Of a DNA stretch of 64,000 nucleotides, positions 22,089 through 33,287 are shown piece by piece. Source of the DNA: Dolomedes plantarius (taxonomy: Eukaryota > Arthropoda > Arachnida > Araneae > Dolomedidae); contig OU015492.1 of assembly GCA_907164885.2 (NCBI GenBank), positions 204,847,009 through 204,911,008 of the forward strand, written 5' to 3'. The notes under the pieces are model-generated. The model was not told where the DNA came from and ran no database searches. It worked only from the letters and a program-made list of their open reading frames with translations. Position 1 is the first letter of the stretch; every line of letters starts with the position of its first letter. A program made the translations under genes and the position numbers.

Positions 22089-23950
22089 TCATTTGGAGGG
22101 GCCTGGAACATGAGCAGGAACATTCATCAGCTCCAGTAATGAATATTTGGAGTCATAAAGCACTTTGGCGATGTTTGTTGTTTCATTGGCATACCGCTGG
22201 AAACATTGTACTATTGCTGCTTTGCTTTTACCATAAATCGCTGACATAGTGTCACATCCTGAGAAACTATGGAGGAAGAGAATGTACTGGCTGAATGATA
22301 TGACCTGAAGATGTTGTGAAGAGTAGAGCCTGTCTTCTGTGTTACCCCGTCCGGCCTTCATGAAAAACACATTCGTGTCTCGAGGGGTGAGTGCCACAAG
22401 AAAGACGAGCAGGTCTTACCTATCTACTATCACCACAGTTGAATGAGAGGTGTTTCGCCACCCACCTCTGACAATGCTGCAGTCAGCATCTCCTTTGGCT
22501 ATAGTAGGCTGTATACCTCTTGCACCCAAGGCCTGAACTAACATAATAATGATCTTGGTTTTGTTCCTTTCATTGGAAAGGAAGTTTTCTTGATGAACAG
22601 TAGCCACCATGTTCTTATTGAAGTCAATATCCACTGATGTTTTACTTGATGCGCTCCGATGTTGTTCGTCTGTTTCCGTGGAGTTCGTGCCTCCATAACC
22701 ATCAAAAACCACAGCTGAACTGCTGCCTTAATGGTTGATTATGTACGATACATATTGACAGCAGATGGAGGCGAAGGTGGTGTTGGTGTTCCATTTTACT
22801 CTATGAAGCAGGAAGCCGCCATCGATTACCGTGAAACTGTTCTTCACATTGATCAATTGATTACATTTTGGGAAAGCATCATACAGTGCTGACTTTTTGA
22901 TTTTTCTCATTATCCCCTCGGCGAATAGAGACATCGGGTATGGAACTAACTCGTAAGTTAGCAACACCTCTATATCCCCTTCTTTCTTCTTGGTGATCAA
23001 AGTTCTTTGAAATATCATCAGAGGCTCTACCACCACTACCTCATCATTAACTTTGATCATATTGCTCATCGCAGCTAAATGAACGACTGAGTCCTTGGAT
23101 TGTTTCACTTCTGAGAAATTCATTCCAACAAAAGTGCTCATTGTGCGGGTTCCAATTTCCAATGCCTGATAGCAGTTGACGTTACTTGTTCCAATTACTC
23201 CCGTTGAAAGTGACATCAAACAATTACGTTCAGCAAATGACGGGTGATCAGCCAACCATTGAGCAAGCTTCCTTCTGTCTAGATCATCTCTAGTTATGCG
23301 TGATGCTCGAAACTCAACATGTTGTTCTCCTCTTGCAGTATGGACGCCACAAAACATCTGAAGTGAACTACATATTGCTGTAGCTGTGCGTGCTCCCCCA
23401 ACTCATTTAGCCAACACCGAATCACTAAAGCCTCGCCCACGTGTTACTTCTCCTTCACTCTTCATGTCACACATGAGTGTCACCTCAATTGCCATGTCAG
23501 ACCACACACCAGCCATTCGCGTTCCAGTTCTGTTGACAGTGAAGTATCCACGATCTATAAAATCATGTTTAAGTTGAAGGTGGCGAGTTGTTAGTCCCAG
23601 CATGTGTTGTACATATAGGTGAGTACACTTTGCATAATGAAAATGCCCGCTGGCATGAAAGTAAGGTATCATCAGTTGGGCGCATGTCATATGATCTTTC
23701 CAGTTGCGCGGTGCTGCAATGAATTTTTTCATCAACACCACCATTTCAAAGTACTGGACCCACAAAGCTGCTGTTGGCCCACTACCTTTGAGACGTGACA
23801 ATTCGTTGCTCAATTTCCACTGAATGCTGGCAAGGGAGGTATTTGTGGAAATGTGTTGTGGAGTAATTTCTACTGAGGTCTGAAGTAACTGAACTACTTC
23901 TTCTTTTTCATATGGTGTGATATCTAAATTTTCAAAATTATCTGAGCTAA
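22089..23950 (-). pseudogene. Unclassified transposon-type protein with FEN/PIN-like motifs, three in-frame stops
   Basis: Four successive minus-strand ORFs (from about 23950, 23357, 22712 and 22397) are in one reading frame, separated by single stops near 23402 (TGA), 22728 (TAA) and 22416 (TAA). Together they span about 620 residues. Recognisable blocks in order are 'ALWVQYFEMVVLMKKFI', 'MIPYFHASGHFHYAK', 'GEVTRGRGFSDSVLAK', 'VVFDGYGG', 'KGDADCSIV', 'STVVIVDR' and 'LFLHSFSGCDTMSAIYGKSK'. I recall similar blocks in repetitive, uncharacterised proteins of arthropods and cnidarians. The acidic motifs followed by S-G-C-D-T...G-K resemble the order of FEN/XPG-type PIN nucleases; that link is inference. 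Codons between the stops remain protein-like, so decay is recent. Confidence 0.6.
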
Positions 23951-23957
23951 AATGACA

Positions 23958-24418
23958 CTTCTATACATTTTGGTTTGTTTTCTTACTTCCTCCTTTGTAC
24001 TACAAGTGTTCTTCTGTACATTATGAGATATACATTAAACGTACAGGTATACATAATTTATTATTTATATGGGTTATGAATACTATGCGTATCTAATTAA
24101 ACAGCATACAAAATGATTAAGAGAGTTACAGACCTTGGAAACGAAACTTGAGCGACGAACATTTTACTAGCAAAATGTTGAAAAGTACCCCTAAATATCA
24201 AAATGCTCTAACTATTTACCTGGTTAAGATAAATTAGCATAACTATATACATTTTTGAAGGAAATCTTTCGCTCTACAACTTTCTCTATCAAGAGTTTTC
24301 TGAGAAATGGAAGGGGAAAGAGTTAGAAGAGGAAGTTTGACGAGATACCTGAACCGCTACCACTTTTTTTTTTGAAAATTTTTCATATTCAACGGCTCAT
24401 ATCTCGAAAACGGTAACA
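23958..24418. repeat. Right inverted arm of the 20651-24838 element
   Basis: Inverted partner of 21111-21570. It begins immediately upstream of the first recognisable part of the minus-strand pseudogene, so it would include that gene's 5' flank. Confidence 0.9.
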
Positions 24419-24902
24419 TTTGGAACATGTCTTTTTCAACTATCTTACTTTAATTTTGATTCAGCAAATTTGAAAAAATTTTTACTTTTGAAAATATGAT
24501 TTTTTAAAAATAAGTTACATAATTTATTTGTAATTTTTAATCTAAATATTTTTTTTTAAATTAATATTTTAAAAAATGCTGCATCAAAATTAAAATTTAT
24601 ATATTTCTGTTTAATTAATTGAAAAAATTTTGAAATTCGACAAATAACATTTCGAGTTATAATGATTTTAAATAACCCCAATTTTTAAAAAAATTTAAAT
24701 TTTAAAATTTTTTAAAAACTTTTTGAGAAGTTTTATTATGTGATTTTATTTACAAATTATATGGTTAACCATCACAAAAATATTCAAAATTTTAACTCAA
24801 TAAATAATTTTTTTTTTTTTAATTTGTCCCGGACCTCCTTAAAGAAGAACGAGATTGAAGGTCCCTTGCTCCCTTAACGATCCCAAATTCGGCCTGGACA
24901 CG

Positions 24903-25735
24903 AAGGTATTGTCACCCAGTGGCTAAGTGGCTAAGGCATCACCCTGCCACGCCGGGGAAGCGGGTTTGATTCCCGCATAAGATTTGGTTGTGTTCTGGGG
25001 AACTCGTCAGTCTTCCGCCTGCAAAAGGAGCCCCGTCTAGAAAGGGGAGCTGCAACCCATCGTCCATCACCGGTGTCGTCGTTTGTTAATAAAAATTCTT
25101 CTGGGATTGTGTGATTTGTGTTTCTCTTTTGTAAGGTATACATAAGATTCGATTCACAAGAATCGAACTTTTGAGTGAATGAATTAAAGAAGCTGCTAGA
25201 GATATGCTAATTTCGGCATACGCGCTTGGTATAAATACCAAGCAGCTTGATTAAGGGAAGAGGTTGTTAAGGTTGATAGATAAGCGAGTTAAGGGAGCTA
25301 CGAAGTAAGCAGCTCCAGGTGTTAACCGGCGCTAGTGCTTAGGGGGCCCAAAGTTTACGTGGCAGAACTGCTGGTTTGACTCTCTAGTTTGTGAGTATGG
25401 CAAAGTGTATTTTTATTGAATGCTAATATATATTCCGTACAAGTAGTACGTATGCTTATTGCTGTAAAAGCAAATTCTATATGTGCAACGAATTCAATAA
25501 ACATTGTTTCGCGTATAAACTGTGCTTGTATCAAATTCATTTAGAGTGCCACATCAAATTATATACACCCAAGTCTGGGTAGAAGTGAGCAATTCTCTAC
25601 ACCTTCCTTGTATTCATTTGTACACCGGACTGGGGTGTGACGTATACAAGTCCAACCTCTCTTGAGGCAATGGCACCCCCTCTTCTGCGGACAGTGCTTC
25701 TATCCGCAGACACGACAACAACAACAACAACAACA
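24903..25735 (+). repeat. tRNA-derived SINE (family C), split by a solo LTR
   Basis: The head has 'tggctaagtgg' (box A) and 'gggtttgattcccgc' (box B) at tRNA-like spacing. The body runs to 25129, is interrupted by the LTR 25130-25601, resumes at 25602 and ends in a (CAA)n tail at 25713-25733. The head is tRNA-like only; there is no closed acceptor stem. Confidence 0.75.
25130..25601 (+). mobile_element. Solo LTR (family S), copy B
   Basis: TGTAAGGTATACATAAG ... CTCTACA, 472 bp, with 'ggtataaataccaag' (TATA-like) near 25230 and 'caataaaca' near 25497. The flanks are CTTT and CCTT, so the 4 bp duplication has one mismatch. It lies inside the SINE 24903-25735. Confidence 0.85.
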
Positions 25736-25755
25736 CGAGGGTATTTAATAGGATA

Positions 25756-26376
25756 CTAGTTGATACCCGTCAAAACATGACGGCTAGATAATAAATAAAT
25801 GTACTAATACACAAATTATACTCAACACATCATTTCCAAATGTTGAAAATCATAATAATGAGCAGCAACAAATTAATGTGCTTAAGCGGCAATGTGCTTA
25901 AGCGGCCTTTTGCTTAGAGAGTATCTAAAGCCAGTTTTTAAAATGTCACTGTGCATGAACAGAGAGCAATTTTTTTTAATTGTAAATTATCACTAATTAA
26001 ACAGTGCGAAAACAACAATTTCCATGAGATTTAATCTTATATTTCACAAACATAATAGCACAAAAATAAAATGGCGCAGAGATATCTAGAGAGACTCCTC
26101 GGAATAAACGTGTTCATCATTAAAACATGTCACTGAGCATGCGCTTAAACAGTGAGTTTCTAAAAACAGATTTAAACATGCCACTCGGCATGCGCAGAAA
26201 TCAATTTTTAATTGTAAATTATCGCTCTCATTAATAGAAATTGCGGTTACAAAAACCAAATTTGACAAATCTACAGATTGCAATATTTCGTTTAAGACCA
26301 ATATGAAGTAAATTGATGCGGCAGTTTTCTCTCACGGACTGCCCAAAAAGTCGGCTTAGCAACTTAAATATATAGA
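25756..26376 (-). mobile_element. Helitron family 3 (non-autonomous)
   Basis: On the minus strand it begins TCTATATATTTAAG after A and ends CTAG before T (25756-25759). Just before the end lies the hairpin CCGTCA-TGTTT-TGACGG, at the usual distance of about 10 bases. No helicase coding region. Outside both ends lies 'ttaatagga', a direct repeat not expected from Helitron insertion. Confidence 0.82.
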
Positions 26377-26391
26377 TTTAATAGGATTCGG

Positions 26392-26446
26392 CCCGAGCAC
26401 CGCCAATTTCCAAGTCAACGCGCTACCACTAGGCTACCTCGGGTTC
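26392..26446 (-). repeat. tRNA-like sequence
   Basis: On the minus strand 'tagcctagtggtagcgc' matches a D-arm/box A and 'cgggccgaatcc' resembles a T-arm/box B, with an anticodon-arm-like segment 'ttgacttggaaattgg'. Stem pairing is incomplete and I cannot assign an amino acid. It is probably a SINE head or tRNA pseudogene. Confidence 0.5.
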
Positions 26447-27737
26447 ATCTAAATATATATAGAGAGCCTTTTGGTAAACACGATTATAAAATATGAGAAA
26501 TTCTATTTATAAATCTAGTGGGCATAGAGGTCATAAACATCCACAGCAATAAGTTAATATCTTCGTAAACAAATAAAAATGTCATAAAGGGACTTAACTA
26601 GTACTAGCTTTTAACACATATTGAAATGAAATGCGTATATTCTTAAAAGTTGCATTGCAATTTTATGCATTAAGAGTCTCTTTAAAAACATGTAGAGGGA
26701 TTTGAGTGAGAAATAATTTTTTTTAAAGAGAGGAGAATATGTATTATTTAGTATAAAATGTACCAACTTTATTAAAGAATGCTGATATTTTAATATCTTG
26801 TAGAATAAATAATCGTTATGCATCATTGCATTATTCACATTTTACAACTTTTAGAAAAAAACTCACGCTCAGAGAAGTTTTTAACGATGGAGTTTATAAC
26901 TTTATTCCTACTGCATTCAAATGTAAGAAATCTCTCTGCAAAAGTGGGTAAAATATTGCAAATTTTTTTTAGTTTAAAACCATTAATTTTTTTATATATA
27001 TCATGTATCTTCATGTATGACTTTCAGGGGGTGCAATTTTTTTTTTATAATTCCTTCTCGACAACGAACGCAACTTTCCCCCATGGCACTTAACGCTCAA
27101 GATACCACGCACCGCTCAAATGACCGCTTTTAAAATTTTGATTAAAAATTCTGCATTCAATTTTATCGCTTCCCCTCACTTGACTTCCGGACTTTTCCTA
27201 ATAATACGTATGTAATCGTTTTTTAATATCTATCTCTCATCTTCTTCCGCTCCATCTGAGAGACCGATGTGGCTTTTCTTTATCTACGACGATCGAATAT
27301 TTAACCAGTTGAAAAAATTTATGTATTTTCATGGCGTTAACTGCTCTAAAGGAATCAAAAAATGGGGGAGGAAACATCCACAGATTCAACTAAACATTTT
27401 TATGGGCGTAAAACGCGTCAAAAAAAAGATGTTGCAACGATAATAAAACCACGAATATCTGTCATCCATGTAAGATATATGTTCGTGGAAAGTGTACACT
27501 CTGAATCTGTAACAAATGCGGGGAACAATGAATTAGATATTATATTATTGACTAACAACAACTAAAATACTTTTGCTATTGAATAAAGGGAAGGTAAAAG
27601 AGGCTGTACAAATACTACTCATTTTTCGTTCTCTAAAATTTTATAACTATTATTTTGGTTATTATTATTTGCTTATTTTTTGTTTATTACTTCCCGCATT
27701 AAGCTGACTATTATCTGCATTCTGCTTGAAAAACAAA
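26447..27737. other. Unassigned AT-rich DNA
   Basis: Several short ORFs (for example 26818-27093, 27362-27565) with no recognisable motif. The block 27060-27280 is somewhat GC-richer. Nothing supportable. Confidence 0.5.
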
Positions 27738-27752
27738 CAAACAAACAAACAA

Positions 27753-27810
<58 letters not shown>

Positions 27811-27862
27811 GTATGTATGTATGCATATATGAATATATATATATATATATATATGTGGGTGG

Positions 27863-27950
<88 letters not shown>

Positions 27951-27993
27951 GTATGTATGTATGTATGTGTGCATATATATATATATATGTATG

Positions 27994-28091
<98 letters not shown>

Positions 28092-28095
28092 GAGA
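27738..28095. repeat. Compound microsatellite (AAAC)n-(CA)n-(TA)n-(GA)n
   Basis: Successive tracts of AAAC, CA, interrupted TA/TG, and finally GA from about 28041 to 28095. The long ORFs called across it are artefacts of the repeat. Confidence 0.97.
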
Positions 28096-28931
28096 ATGAA
28101 TAAACTCTCCTACATTAAAAAGTCCGTAGTTACTCTTTCTTTGTAAGTATTGAAAACGTTTGAAATGGTCGAAAAGATCCGAATGGTGTCATACTAGATG
28201 AGAAGGCTTCGCTGGCGAGCCAAACGAACTGGACCCACGTTATTCACTAATAATACATTACCATACCTTTTTTAAAACTGCTTTTATCCCCATGAAACTG
28301 AATTAGTCTGCTCCTTTGATTCACTCCCATAACACAGCAAACTCATTAGTCATATCTGTCTTACCTTTACTTTAATGCATACATTAAGGCTGCTGAGTGC
28401 ACGTAAACAATAAAGAAAGTTTTAATTTCAAATTTTCCTCCGGCTCTTCAAATTTTCCTTCATCTGTAGCAGACTGCTCTGATTAATTTGCACTATGGGA
28501 ATTTGTGTGCTTACGTATGCGTGTGTTATATGCATTTATATCTCAGTTACATTCAATTTACGAATACTAATTAGCATATTATCTTCAAAGTGAAAGTTAA
28601 CAGTCTAATATCATGATGTAGTTCAGAAACAACATGAGGATCAAACAACGTACATTTACAGTTTTAGAATTTTATGATTAAATAATATTTCTTTTTTCCC
28701 TGTTTTTCATTCTTTCTAAATCTCTCTCTCTCTCTCATTCTCTTCACTCTCTGTCAGTACAGTTCCTCATTCCCTTCATTAATAAATAACTGATGTGAAA
28801 AAAAAAAGAAATCTCGTTTTTTTGGCGTAATCCTTCTTTCTAAAAATACTTTTGAAACTGATAAGAGCTCTGTAACAATAGAAAAGTGTATAAACCAATA
28901 AAACTCGAGCTCAATTTTTCCTAACCTTTTT
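28096..28931. other. Unassigned DNA
   Basis: No recognisable gene or element; contains a short CT tract near 28723. Confidence 0.5.
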
Positions 28932-29385
28932 ATTACCATGTTTCTATTAACTCGCTTTCTAGTTTGTTTGTTTGTTTGTGTGTGTGTTTGTCCAGTACAA
29001 ATCTTGAAACCGATTTTTAACTAACTTCCCGACTTGCTAGACATTTGAAACTTTTAGAATAGCTCAGAACACGATGACCGTGCATATTCTTTTGATACTT
29101 TTAGCCATCTTTAAGCAGAATTGAAATCATTTTCAGTTAATTTTGTTTTGCAGAATGGTGCAGCCATCTATCGACCGGGACGGGAACGAAAAGTTAAACG
29201 CAAGTTAACTTTCAATTCCCGAGCTAAACGATTGATTACGCATTTGATCCTTTTCTTTCAAGTTGATGGGATAATTCATCAAAAAAATTTTAAAAAGTAT
29301 TTATTAATACATAGAATTGTCAAGTTTATATGATTCAACAGAAAATTTAAAAACATGGTATATAAAAAGTTCTTTTAATCTTTAC
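28932..29385 (+). repeat. Unclassified interspersed repeat R, copy 4
   Basis: 'ttaccatgtttctattaact' to 'tataaaaagttctttt'. Contains 'cgaccgggacgggaacgaaa' and 'gttgatgggataattcatca' shared with the other copies. The 70-codon ORF in it is chance. Confidence 0.85.
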
Positions 29386-30780
29386 GACAAACGAGAACCC
29401 TATGGGTACACGTTCTACGTCAAAAGAATTTAACTGTGCATCTCTTAAAAAAGATATAAGGAAAATTTCAGAAACAAAATACACACATTTATGTTTATTG
29501 TATAGTTCACAATATAGGCCATAGAGGCCAAATATAGAGAAAGAGAAACTGAAGTTTAGTCGAACAGTGCCAATGAATGATATACAGGTTTTCTTCCATC
29601 AATTCAGTGGTTTTAAATTTCAGTTTTCCTTACGCGCATATAAAAGTAAAGTTTAATTAAAGTTTAGGCAATTTTTGAAATATCACAAATACTGAAAGTT
29701 CAGTAATAAACAGACAAATGGGGTGGATGATGTATCTTTGAAGCTAACACAAATAATGTAAATAATTTTAGCTATAACCGTCACTGCGAAACTCATTGGA
29801 ATAGGGTGAGTATACCTTTTGTATTTTTGTATTTTCATTTGTGTTCTTTTAGGATTGTATGTTTACTTGCATTTATGGTGCGTTTAGCTCTAAGTGCAGG
29901 ATGTCTGTTTATTTTAATTTGATTTGACCATCTGTTTCAGTGGGGATCTCGGGGCCTTGGGATGTCTTTTGGTTAGACCTGCATCCTGATCAGAAAGTTC
30001 CCCCTTGAGGTAACTGATTCAGTTAGGCCTCCTGACGAAGAGACCAGTCGGTTGCCTCGTTATATGGTTTAGTTCTTTCATTGCTACAGAATCTTGCATT
30101 TGTGGTGCATTGAGCCCTAAGTGCATGATTTCGGTTTATTTTGTCTGCATTCTTCCCGTTAGTAATTATCTTTCATTCTTGAATTATTTACTTTTTAGTT
30201 ATATTTGTACCTTTTGAAGCTGTCAGGGAGCGAACCCAAGACTTTGAGGAAAATAAGGTGATCGAGGTGCTGACTTTATAAATGTTTAACCTCAATCCCA
30301 TTAACTTTCTTTTAAGATATTTGCTTTAAGAAAAAAATATTTACCTCGATCAATTTAACTTCAAAAATTTAGACGTTATAAATTTAAGGAAAATATATTT
30401 TTAAAACTTATATCCAAGTTCACTTTAATTGTATTCCAGTATTTATATTTTAAATGGACGAGAGATGGAATTGAATATACCCATAGGTATGTTGTCTATA
30501 AAAGGCGAAAAATGTCAATGATAATCCTTATATATCTTATTACATTTTTACTGGAGAGGATACCTAAGCATGTAACGAGCTACCATTTATTGAAGAAAAT
30601 AGGATCTTCAAAGAGGCGGTAATTCTATAAAATGATCTCATTAAATAGCAGATTATCTTTATGTATCTCCCAGAGATAATTTTTCATTCAATCGCTTATT
30701 TTTAAAAGTCGGGAATAGTCTTGTTATTGAGCCAATATCAAATTCTTGATATCAAATGTTCTTTAAGCTTAGAGATGTTC
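29386..30780. other. Unassigned DNA with one copy of repeat Q
   Basis: At about 29930-30150 lies 'ggggatctcggggccttggg' and following sequence that recurs at 55672-55890 and, inverted, at 55398-55565. The remainder is AT-rich with no recognised content. Confidence 0.6.
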
Positions 30781-30928
30781 TACAGAAGGTCGTTCGCACT
30801 TTATGGAAACGGTTTTGTAATTTATTTTTGGCGTTTGCATTTTGAGATAAAAGTTTGGCAACTTCAGAATAATCGTCTGCTCCAGTTTTGTTTCGATTGG
30901 AATGTAAAATAAAAGATTTATTTTGAAA

Positions 30929-32040
30929 ATGGCTCCTAAAATTGATAGATGGCTCTAAGGTTACATAACTGCGATTTACGAGGAGAAATATTCGTATCAA
31001 TAAATTATAAAGTGGTGTAAAAATCGCTGTTATGGCATTTCAAAAAAGGTATTTATAATATATTAAATTGGGAAGGGAAAATGCGTCTAACTAAGAGTAA
31101 AAATAGAAACATGATCTCGAAACCTCATCCTAAAACTGTTCGAACGCAGGTGATAACATAAAGAAAGTGAAGTCTCTGATCCTAACAAAAATTCCGCCGA
31201 CTCAAAGATTCACTGCATTGAAACTAGGAACGTCTTCTGGCACTGTAAGTAAAAAAAAAGAGTATTCAAAAAGATTTAAAGCTGAAAAGAAAATGTTTAA
31301 ACCTAAAGTTTCTCTGATTTGACCAAAGCATATCGCTGAAACAAAAACAAATTGTAGAAAATTATTTGAAAATCACCTAGCTGGTGAAAAATGGAAATTT
31401 GTGGTAACTCGATGAGGCATGGGTGTATTTAAGTGACTGTAATAAAAAAAGATGAATTTTCTATTGCTCAACTGACCGGAATGACCGTACGAAATGGCTT
31501 CGTCAGCGTACAGAAAAGTTGCCAAAGGGATTATGATAGTTGCAGGATTTTGTTACAACGGCAAATTAAAAATCACAAAAGTCTCAAGTAAAACCAAAAT
31601 TAATTCACTCTGCTATCAGCAGAATATTTTAGAATCAATTTTTGAAGCAGAAATTCCAGCCTTATGCGGAAAGGACATTAATAAAGGTGAGCTTCATGTG
31701 GACAAAGCCTCTAGTCACACGTCTAAATTAACAAAGAAACACAGAAACAGGAATAAAGTGGACCCCATTTAATGAAATACCTGTACAATCACCTGACGCT
31801 TCTCCAGTTTACTTTTGCGCTTTCGGTTTATTAAAGCGAGCCTTAAGAAAACGGCATCCAAGAACACTGAGCGGACTTTGGAAAACGGTCCAAGAGGAAT
31901 GGGGTAAAATTGACAGGACAGTACTAAGAAAAAGTTTACTTTCATGGAAAATTCGAGTTACAGCTATTGCTAAGAACCATGGCTATCAGATAGAAGTAAA
32001 TCTCCGTACAAAATACGGTATTTACTATCTTATTTTATAA
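30929..32040 (+). pseudogene. Tc1/mariner transposase, heavily degenerate
   Basis: From the ATG at 30929 ('MAPKIDRWL', then a stop) the N terminus parallels that of the transposase at 9800-10855 ('GYITAIYEEKYSYQ' versus 'GYIYALSEEKYAYS'). Later blocks are 'IMIVAGFCYNGKLKI', the second catalytic Asp in 'GELHVDKASSHT' and, in another frame, 'SPDASPVYFCAFGLLKRAL' with the third acidic residue and a long conserved tail. There are several stops and frameshifts, so it is inactive. Confidence 0.85.
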
Positions 32041-32047
32041 AACTTAA

Positions 32048-32754
32048 GGGGACGGTGGACCTTTATTTGAGCAAATCTCGTCATTGTAATACTGATTGTG
32101 TTATTGCAAAAAAATTATATATATCTGTAGATTATTAGTATCAAAATAATTTCTTTCAAGTAAAAAATCATTTATGAAGCTTCTACAAAGTAATTTATAA
32201 TGGGTAAGTGTAGTAATGAATTTTAAATCTTTTTTTCTCAAAACAGATTTTTCAAGGTTTTTAGATTTTTTAAATGCACCATGCTACTTAATTTTTCTTC
32301 AAAATTCATGAAATTGATAAGGAAGAATCCTGATGTTGTTTACAAAAAAATTGGGTATGCATTTTACAATTCGACTTCATTAAGGTAATTAAATTTGATT
32401 TATAACTTTTCAAAAGGCAAAATTTTGATGAAAATCGAGATGGAATTCAGAAAAAAATCTCTCAAAAATTAACTATTCAAAGGATTAAATAATTGATACC
32501 CAGATTTGTTTGTTATACAGTTTAAAGAGGTTAAAATGCAAAATCGAGGAAATATCTCAAAAATTAAGTAGCGAGGAGCATTTTAAAATTCTGTTTATAA
32601 ATTTAAAATTTTTTAAAAAATCTTAAAATTATAGTGAGATTGGAAATTTCTTTTAAGGTATTCTATTTTTTTATAGTGAAATGTGTATATGTACAAAATT
32701 TCGGATCTCTATGATGAAAAGTAAAAAAAGTAAATTTTAATGTCCACCGTTCCC
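32048..32754. mobile_element. TTAA MITE, family T2, copy 1 (707 bp)
   Basis: TTAA at 32044-32047 and 32755-32758. TIR 'gggacggtggac' on the left (one base short of the family 'gggaacggtggac') and its complement on the right. Closely matches 54493-55200. Non-coding. Confidence 0.92.
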
Positions 32755-33287
32755 TTAACTATCAAAATCGTTTCCATAAAGAGAGAACGACCTTATGTAT
32801 TGTTAGATGTCCTTAAAATAACTCTGTTCATAATGAAGAAAGTGCTTCTACTGAGCAAAACTTCTCTACTATTCTTCAGAAGATAATCATAAGCTAGCTT
32901 CCTGCATATTAGTCGTTTTGAAAATTCAGTAAATTATGACGTCACCCTTTGGGCCGATGGAGGACGCCGTAATTTATATGCCTTCCAATGGACAGGGTTC
33001 ACAGACCAAATACTGTTAACTGCCATTTACCACATATTAATTCGGTTCCAGACTCATTCATGTAATGCAGCTGTGTAATATAGTCCATGATTTACATCGA
33101 CAGCTGTTAAATGAATGGTCCCTCATCGAATTGTTGCCACAATTTTGAAAGTAAATAGTTGCCTGAAATATTCGTATCATTCTAAATAATCAGTACAGTA
33201 AAACATCGTTCATCCGGCCCTCGTTGATCCGGATCTCCGGATAATCTGGATTGGATTTGTAGACCTTTTTTTTATTTAATGTTCACA

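Larger units (their letters stand above)
20651..24838 (-). mobile_element. 4.2 kb TTAA-flanked element carrying a broken nuclease-like ORF
   Basis: It lies between two TTAA copies within the MITE 20003-24873, so insertion duplicated TTAA. Its ends ('aggggtgcaggacc' left, complement of 'ggaggtccgggac' right) are only weakly similar. Inverted arms of about 460 bp lie at 21111-21570 and 23958-24418 and enclose the minus-strand pseudogene at 22089-23950. TTAA specificity is known for piggyBac and Kolobok superfamilies, but the pseudogene resembles neither transposase that I can recognise. A Tc1-type terminus ('ccggatacttttggccagat', 21958-21977) near 21.9 kb suggests a further nested insertion. 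Confidence 0.75.
20003..24873. mobile_element. TTAA-flanked MITE (family T1) split by a larger TTAA element
   Basis: TTAA duplications lie at 19999-20002 and 24874-24877. The TIRs are 'ggggacaagggaccttcaa' on the left and its near complement on the right. The MITE body is 20003-20650 and 24843-24873 and, put end to end, corresponds to the reverse complement of the intact MITE at 53820-54488. It is interrupted precisely at its own internal TTAA (20647-20650 and 24839-24842) by the element at 20651-24838. Confidence 0.85.
30783..32797 (+). mobile_element. Tc1/mariner element with 35 bp TIRs, containing a TTAA MITE
   Basis: Starts 'cagaaggtcgttcgcacttt' and ends in the inverted form at 32797. 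The TIRs match over about 35 bp with a few differences. TA flanks at 30781-30782 and 32798-32799. It encodes a degenerate transposase (30929-32040), and directly after its stop region a TTAA MITE (32048-32754) has inserted. Confidence 0.9.

Noticed and set aside
27711..28146. ORFs of 87-125 codons across 27.7-28.1 kb
   Set aside because: Artefacts of the compound CA/TA/GA microsatellite.
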